Shown here: positions 4,218-6,635 of the stretch, piece by piece | Layout of the letters: the number at the start of each line of letters is the position of its first letter | Position numbering within the stretch: position 1 is the stretch's first letter | Assembly (NCBI GenBank): GCA_003231795.1 | Contig: QIJI01000070.1 | Span: 1 to 6,635, forward strand | Reading direction: 5' to 3' | Source of the DNA: Gammaproteobacteria bacterium | GTDB taxonomy: Bacteria > Pseudomonadota > Gammaproteobacteria > GCA-001735895 | Length of the DNA: 6,635 nt | Made by a program: the position numbers and the translations under genes | The notes under the pieces: generated by a model | Databases searched by the model: none | What the model was told of the DNA's origin: nothing | Seen by the model: only the letters and a program-made list of their open reading frames with translations

Positions 4218-6635
4218 ATGCTGAGAATGAAACACCGAATTGGATTAATCCTGCTATGCCTGATTGCCTTAAGCTCTACGCTACTGGTACAGGAACAGGT
4301 ACTGGCGCAGGAACAGGAATTATTGCCGCCAGAGCAGGCATTCAGCCTGCGCGCGTGGGTAGAAGACGATCAGATAATCGCAGAATACCGTATCGCACCG
4401 GGATATTACATGTATCGCGAACGCTTCAGCTACGACATCGAAGACAGCGATCAGACAGCGCGACTGGGTAACGCCAGCTTTCCTGAAGGTAAGATCATAG
4501 AAGATGAGTTTTTTGGGAAAATGGAAGTCTATCGTGACCAAATCCGCGTCGTACTGCCACTCATTCTAGACGCCGGGGCGGCAGACAGATTACTAATCAA
4601 GGCGGTCGGTCAGGGTTGCGCAGACATCGGTGTGTGTTATCCACCGCTGAAACAGGCTCTGGCGATGGATGTCAATTCAACGCAATCCGTACTGCCTACC
4701 GCCTGGATCAACAAACCCGCAGCAGAAGAACCGTCGGATATTGCCAGTTTGCAATCCATTCTTGATCAGATTACCAATCCCGAAAATAACCTGCAGTCAT
4801 GGATTGGCGACAGCTCTGCATCGGTCAACTCTATCGATCTGTTGAAGGAACTCGGGACTGATATCGGCCTGGATGACGAGGACGAAATATTGCATCCCGA
4901 TCAGGCATTTATTCTGAGCGCCAGGCTGGATGCGAATAATACAATTGAAACTAATATTTTACTGGCGAAAAACATTTATATCTATCTGGACAGGGTCGAT
5001 ATCACCATGATTGATGGCGCTGGCCATCGCCTTGGTCCCATTACCTTGCCCAAAGGCAAGAAAATAGTGGATGAGTTTCTCGGGCCGACCACTGTAATTT
5101 ACAACAACCTGAATGTTTCAATCCCGATTGAATCGGATGCCAACGCCAGTAATCAGTTTACCCTGGCCTACCGCTATCAGGGTTGTGTCGAAAAGCGAAT
5201 CTGCTACCCCCCGGTTACCAAATATCTCGAAGTGGATGCACAAAACGGGCTGGTGCTGGTCAGCAGCGACAATCCTGTAACGAATGAATCCTCACTCATT
5301 ACGCGTATTTCCGAATCAGGTCAGTTAGCAGGGCAGGAATCAGCGCCGGTATCGAAACAGGATCAGTTCACCAATTTTCTAATGGACAAAAGCCTGATAG
5401 TCGTAATCGGTCTGTTTTTCCTTGCCGGTATCGGGCTCACCTTCACGCCCTGTGTTTTTCCGATGATCCCGATCCTTTCCAGCATAATTGCGGGGCAGGG
5501 AGAATCCATAACCACGAAGAAAGCGTTTACCTTATCCCTGATTTACGTACTGGCAATGGCCTTCACCTACGCATCCCTGGGCGCCGTGGCGGGCTACTAT
5601 GGCAATGAATTCAACATTCAGATCTGGTTCCAGGACCCCGTAATTCTTGGAATCTTTGCAGCAGCTTTTGTATTGCTGGCGCTCTCGATGTTCGGTTTTT
5701 ATGAGATAAAGATACCCAATGCGATTCAAGCCCGGTTGATCGCTGTCAGTAATAGCCAACAGGGAGGAACACTGATTGGTGTCGGCATAATGGGCGTCTT
5801 TTCGGCCATAATCGTTGGCCCTTGCATAACCGCTCCGCTGGTTGGTGCGCTGTTTTATATTACCCAGACCCAGGATTGGCAGCTGGGAGGACTGGCATTG
5901 TTCGCGCTCGGCATGGGCATGGGCGTGCCGCTATTAATAGTCGGGACCTCGGCCGGGAAAATTCTTCCGCGCGCTGGCGCCTGGATGAATATCGTCAAGG
6001 CTTTCTTCGGGGTCGTTCTGATAGGGGTGGCTATCTGGTTGCTCGAACGTGTGTTGCCGGTATCGATCACAATGGTTTTGATGGCGGCATTGCTGATAGC
6101 ATCATCAATATACATGGGTGCGCTGGACTCAATAAACGAGACCACATCCGGCTGGCGAAGATTTTTCAAGTCAGTCGGATTACTGATAATGATTTACGGC
6201 GTTGCCTACCTGATAGGAGCAGCCGCAGGCTCCCGTGATCTTTTGCAGCCACTCAATGGATTGTCTGCGTCGGTTGACGGGCGCGCACAGTCTAGCCAAC
6301 GTCTTGTTTTTCGCAAGATCAAGGGAGAGGAAGGTTTGCAGCTCGCTTTGAACGATTCGGTACAACAAGGTCGCGGCACCATGCTCTATTTTTATGCTGA
6401 CTGGTGTGTTTCCTGCAAAGAAATGGAGCGCAATACCTTTACCCACCCAGCCGTGCTCGCTGCCATGTCGAACGTCTCGACGATACAGGCCGACGTCACC
6501 GACAACGATCAAATCGATACCAGCCTGATGAGTTCGCTCGGCATTTATGGACCACCAGCCATTCTTTTTTTTGACGCGGAAGGTCAGGAAATCAGAAGTC
6601 GGCGCGTGGTAGGTACAATGTGGGGTGAAGAGTTT
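4218..6635 (+). CDS. dsbD: thiol:disulfide interchange protein DsbD with two N-terminal alpha domains (partial at right edge)
   Basis: DsbD takes electrons from cytoplasmic thioredoxin and passes them across the inner membrane to periplasmic DsbC, DsbG and the cytochrome c maturation thioredoxin. All 806 codons are open to the window edge. Residues 1-30 look like a signal peptide (MLRMKHR, hydrophobic core, cleavage near VLA-Q). A first DsbD-alpha domain (about 40-150) has DEFFGK and Cys134/Cys140 in QGCADIGVCYPP. A second alpha domain (about 229-345) has DEFLG and Cys323/Cys329 in QGCVEKRICYPP. The membrane beta domain (about 392-672) has FTPC-VFP (Cys412) and GPC-ITAPL (Cys536). The gamma thioredoxin domain has DWCVSCKE (Cys730/Cys733) and a GPP motif at 778-780. 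E. coli DsbD has one alpha domain, so this one carries an extra redox pair. The ATG at 4218 overlaps the cutA end by 7 bases; a second ATG at 4227 is possible. No clear ribosome site is seen, so coupling to cutA translation is likely. Only the last part of gamma is missing. Confidence 0.96.
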   Translation, partial: MLRMKHRIGLILLCLIALSSTLLVQEQVLAQEQELLPPEQAFSLRAWVEDDQIIAEYRIAPGYYMYRERFSYDIEDSDQTARLGNASFPEGKIIEDEFFGKMEVYRDQIRVVLPLILDAGAADRLLIKAVGQGCADIGVCYPPLKQALAMDVNSTQSVLPTAWINKPAAEEPSDIASLQSILDQITNPENNLQSWIGDSSASVNSIDLLKELGTDIGLDDEDEILHPDQAFILSARLDANNTIETNILLAKNIYIYLDRVDITMIDGAGHRLGPITLPKGKKIVDEFLGPTTVIYNNLNVSIPIESDANASNQFTLAYRYQGCVEKRICYPPVTKYLEVDAQNGLVLVSSDNPVTNESSLITRISESGQLAGQESAPVSKQDQFTNFLMDKSLIVVIGLFFLAGIGLTFTPCVFPMIPILSSIIAGQGESITTKKAFTLSLIYVLAMAFTYASLGAVAGYYGNEFNIQIWFQDPVILGIFAAAFVLLALSMFGFYEIKIPNAIQARLIAVSNSQQGGTLIGVGIMGVFSAIIVGPCITAPLVGALFYITQTQDWQLGGLALFALGMGMGVPLLIVGTSAGKILPRAGAWMNIVKAFFGVVLIGVAIWLLERVLPVSITMVLMAALLIASSIYMGALDSINETTSGWRRFFKSVGLLIMIYGVAYLIGAAAGSRDLLQPLNGLSASVDGRAQSSQRLVFRKIKGEEGLQLALNDSVQQGRGTMLYFYADWCVSCKEMERNTFTHPAVLAAMSNVSTIQADVTDNDQIDTSLMSSLGIYGPPAILFFDAEGQEIRSRRVVGTMWGEEF

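Larger units (their letters stand above)
3637..4224 (+). pseudogene. cutA: cutA, divalent-cation tolerance protein gene, split by a mobile element
   Basis: CutA is a small, very stable trimeric protein linked to copper and divalent-cation tolerance. The N-terminal part (3637-3730) encodes YLVITSWPDLDGAKKQARNW and LEKNLAA. The C-terminal part (3998-4224) encodes NVNVLPKMDSIYRWEGEL, then IKTCAHRLTEL and HPYAVAEILHFKIDSGSTDYLNWI, which are the family's YRWEG, KT and HPY landmarks. Removing the 265-bp element plus one TA copy restores a continuous 106-residue reading, a normal CutA length, joining LAA to NVNVLP where relatives usually have AACVN. The family Cys is Asn here. Insertion keeps the frame (267 bp) but adds one TGA at 3751-3753, so intact CutA is not made unless the stop is suppressed. 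A weak GGAA at 3627-3630 precedes the ATG. The gene is divergent from fxsA across 132 bases and overlaps dsbD, as in the E. coli cutA-dsbD operon. Confidence 0.88.

Noticed and set aside
5855..6512. Frames within dsbD on both strands
   Set aside because: The DsbD frame is continuous from 4218 to the edge and contains all catalytic motifs. The other frames are shadows.

Overview
The window looks like chromosomal DNA from a gammaproteobacterium outside the Enterobacterales. Five recognisable genes (groL, groS, fxsA, cutA, dsbD) lie in a neighbourhood whose members also sit near each other in E. coli. Protein sequences are clearly gammaproteobacterial, and groESL carries both a sigma32-like heat-shock promoter and a perfect CIRCE operator for HrcA, a repressor that E. 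coli lacks. I cannot name the genus.

Layout: (1) 1-89 holds a short open stretch that may be the C-terminus of a rightward gene. (2) 90-899 has no gene. It is filled by four related long imperfect palindromes (REP/ERIC-like) alternating with three strong intrinsic terminators; the last palindrome touches the groL stop codon. (3) 900-2861, leftward, is the groS-groL operon for the class I chaperonin GroES/GroEL. (4) 2938-3022 is its control region: a sigma70-like promoter whose -10 touches the CIRCE operator, and a sigma32-like promoter just upstream. (5) 3070-3504, leftward, is fxsA, a small membrane protein gene upstream of groS. (6) 3637-4224, rightward, is cutA, split by a 265-bp non-autonomous mobile element (MITE) with 32-bp terminal inverted repeats and a TA target duplication. 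(7) 4218 to the right edge is dsbD, which overlaps the end of cutA and is cut by the window boundary. It is an unusual version with two periplasmic DsbD-alpha domains in tandem.

How the parts relate: GroES and GroEL fold proteins in the cytoplasm, and the promoter arrangement suggests both activation by sigma32 and relief of HrcA repression on heat shock. DsbD carries reducing power from cytoplasmic thioredoxin to the periplasm. It appears to be co-transcribed with, and translationally coupled to, cutA. The element in cutA adds exactly 89 codons, introduces one in-frame TGA, and supplies a Shine-Dalgarno sequence and ATG in its terminal repeat. The CutA C-terminal half therefore remains open as a hybrid ORF that ends on the dsbD start.

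The most noteworthy observations are the MITE in cutA with its preserved frame, the palindrome/terminator array behind groL with compensatory base changes, the tandem-alpha DsbD, and the dual groESL control region.
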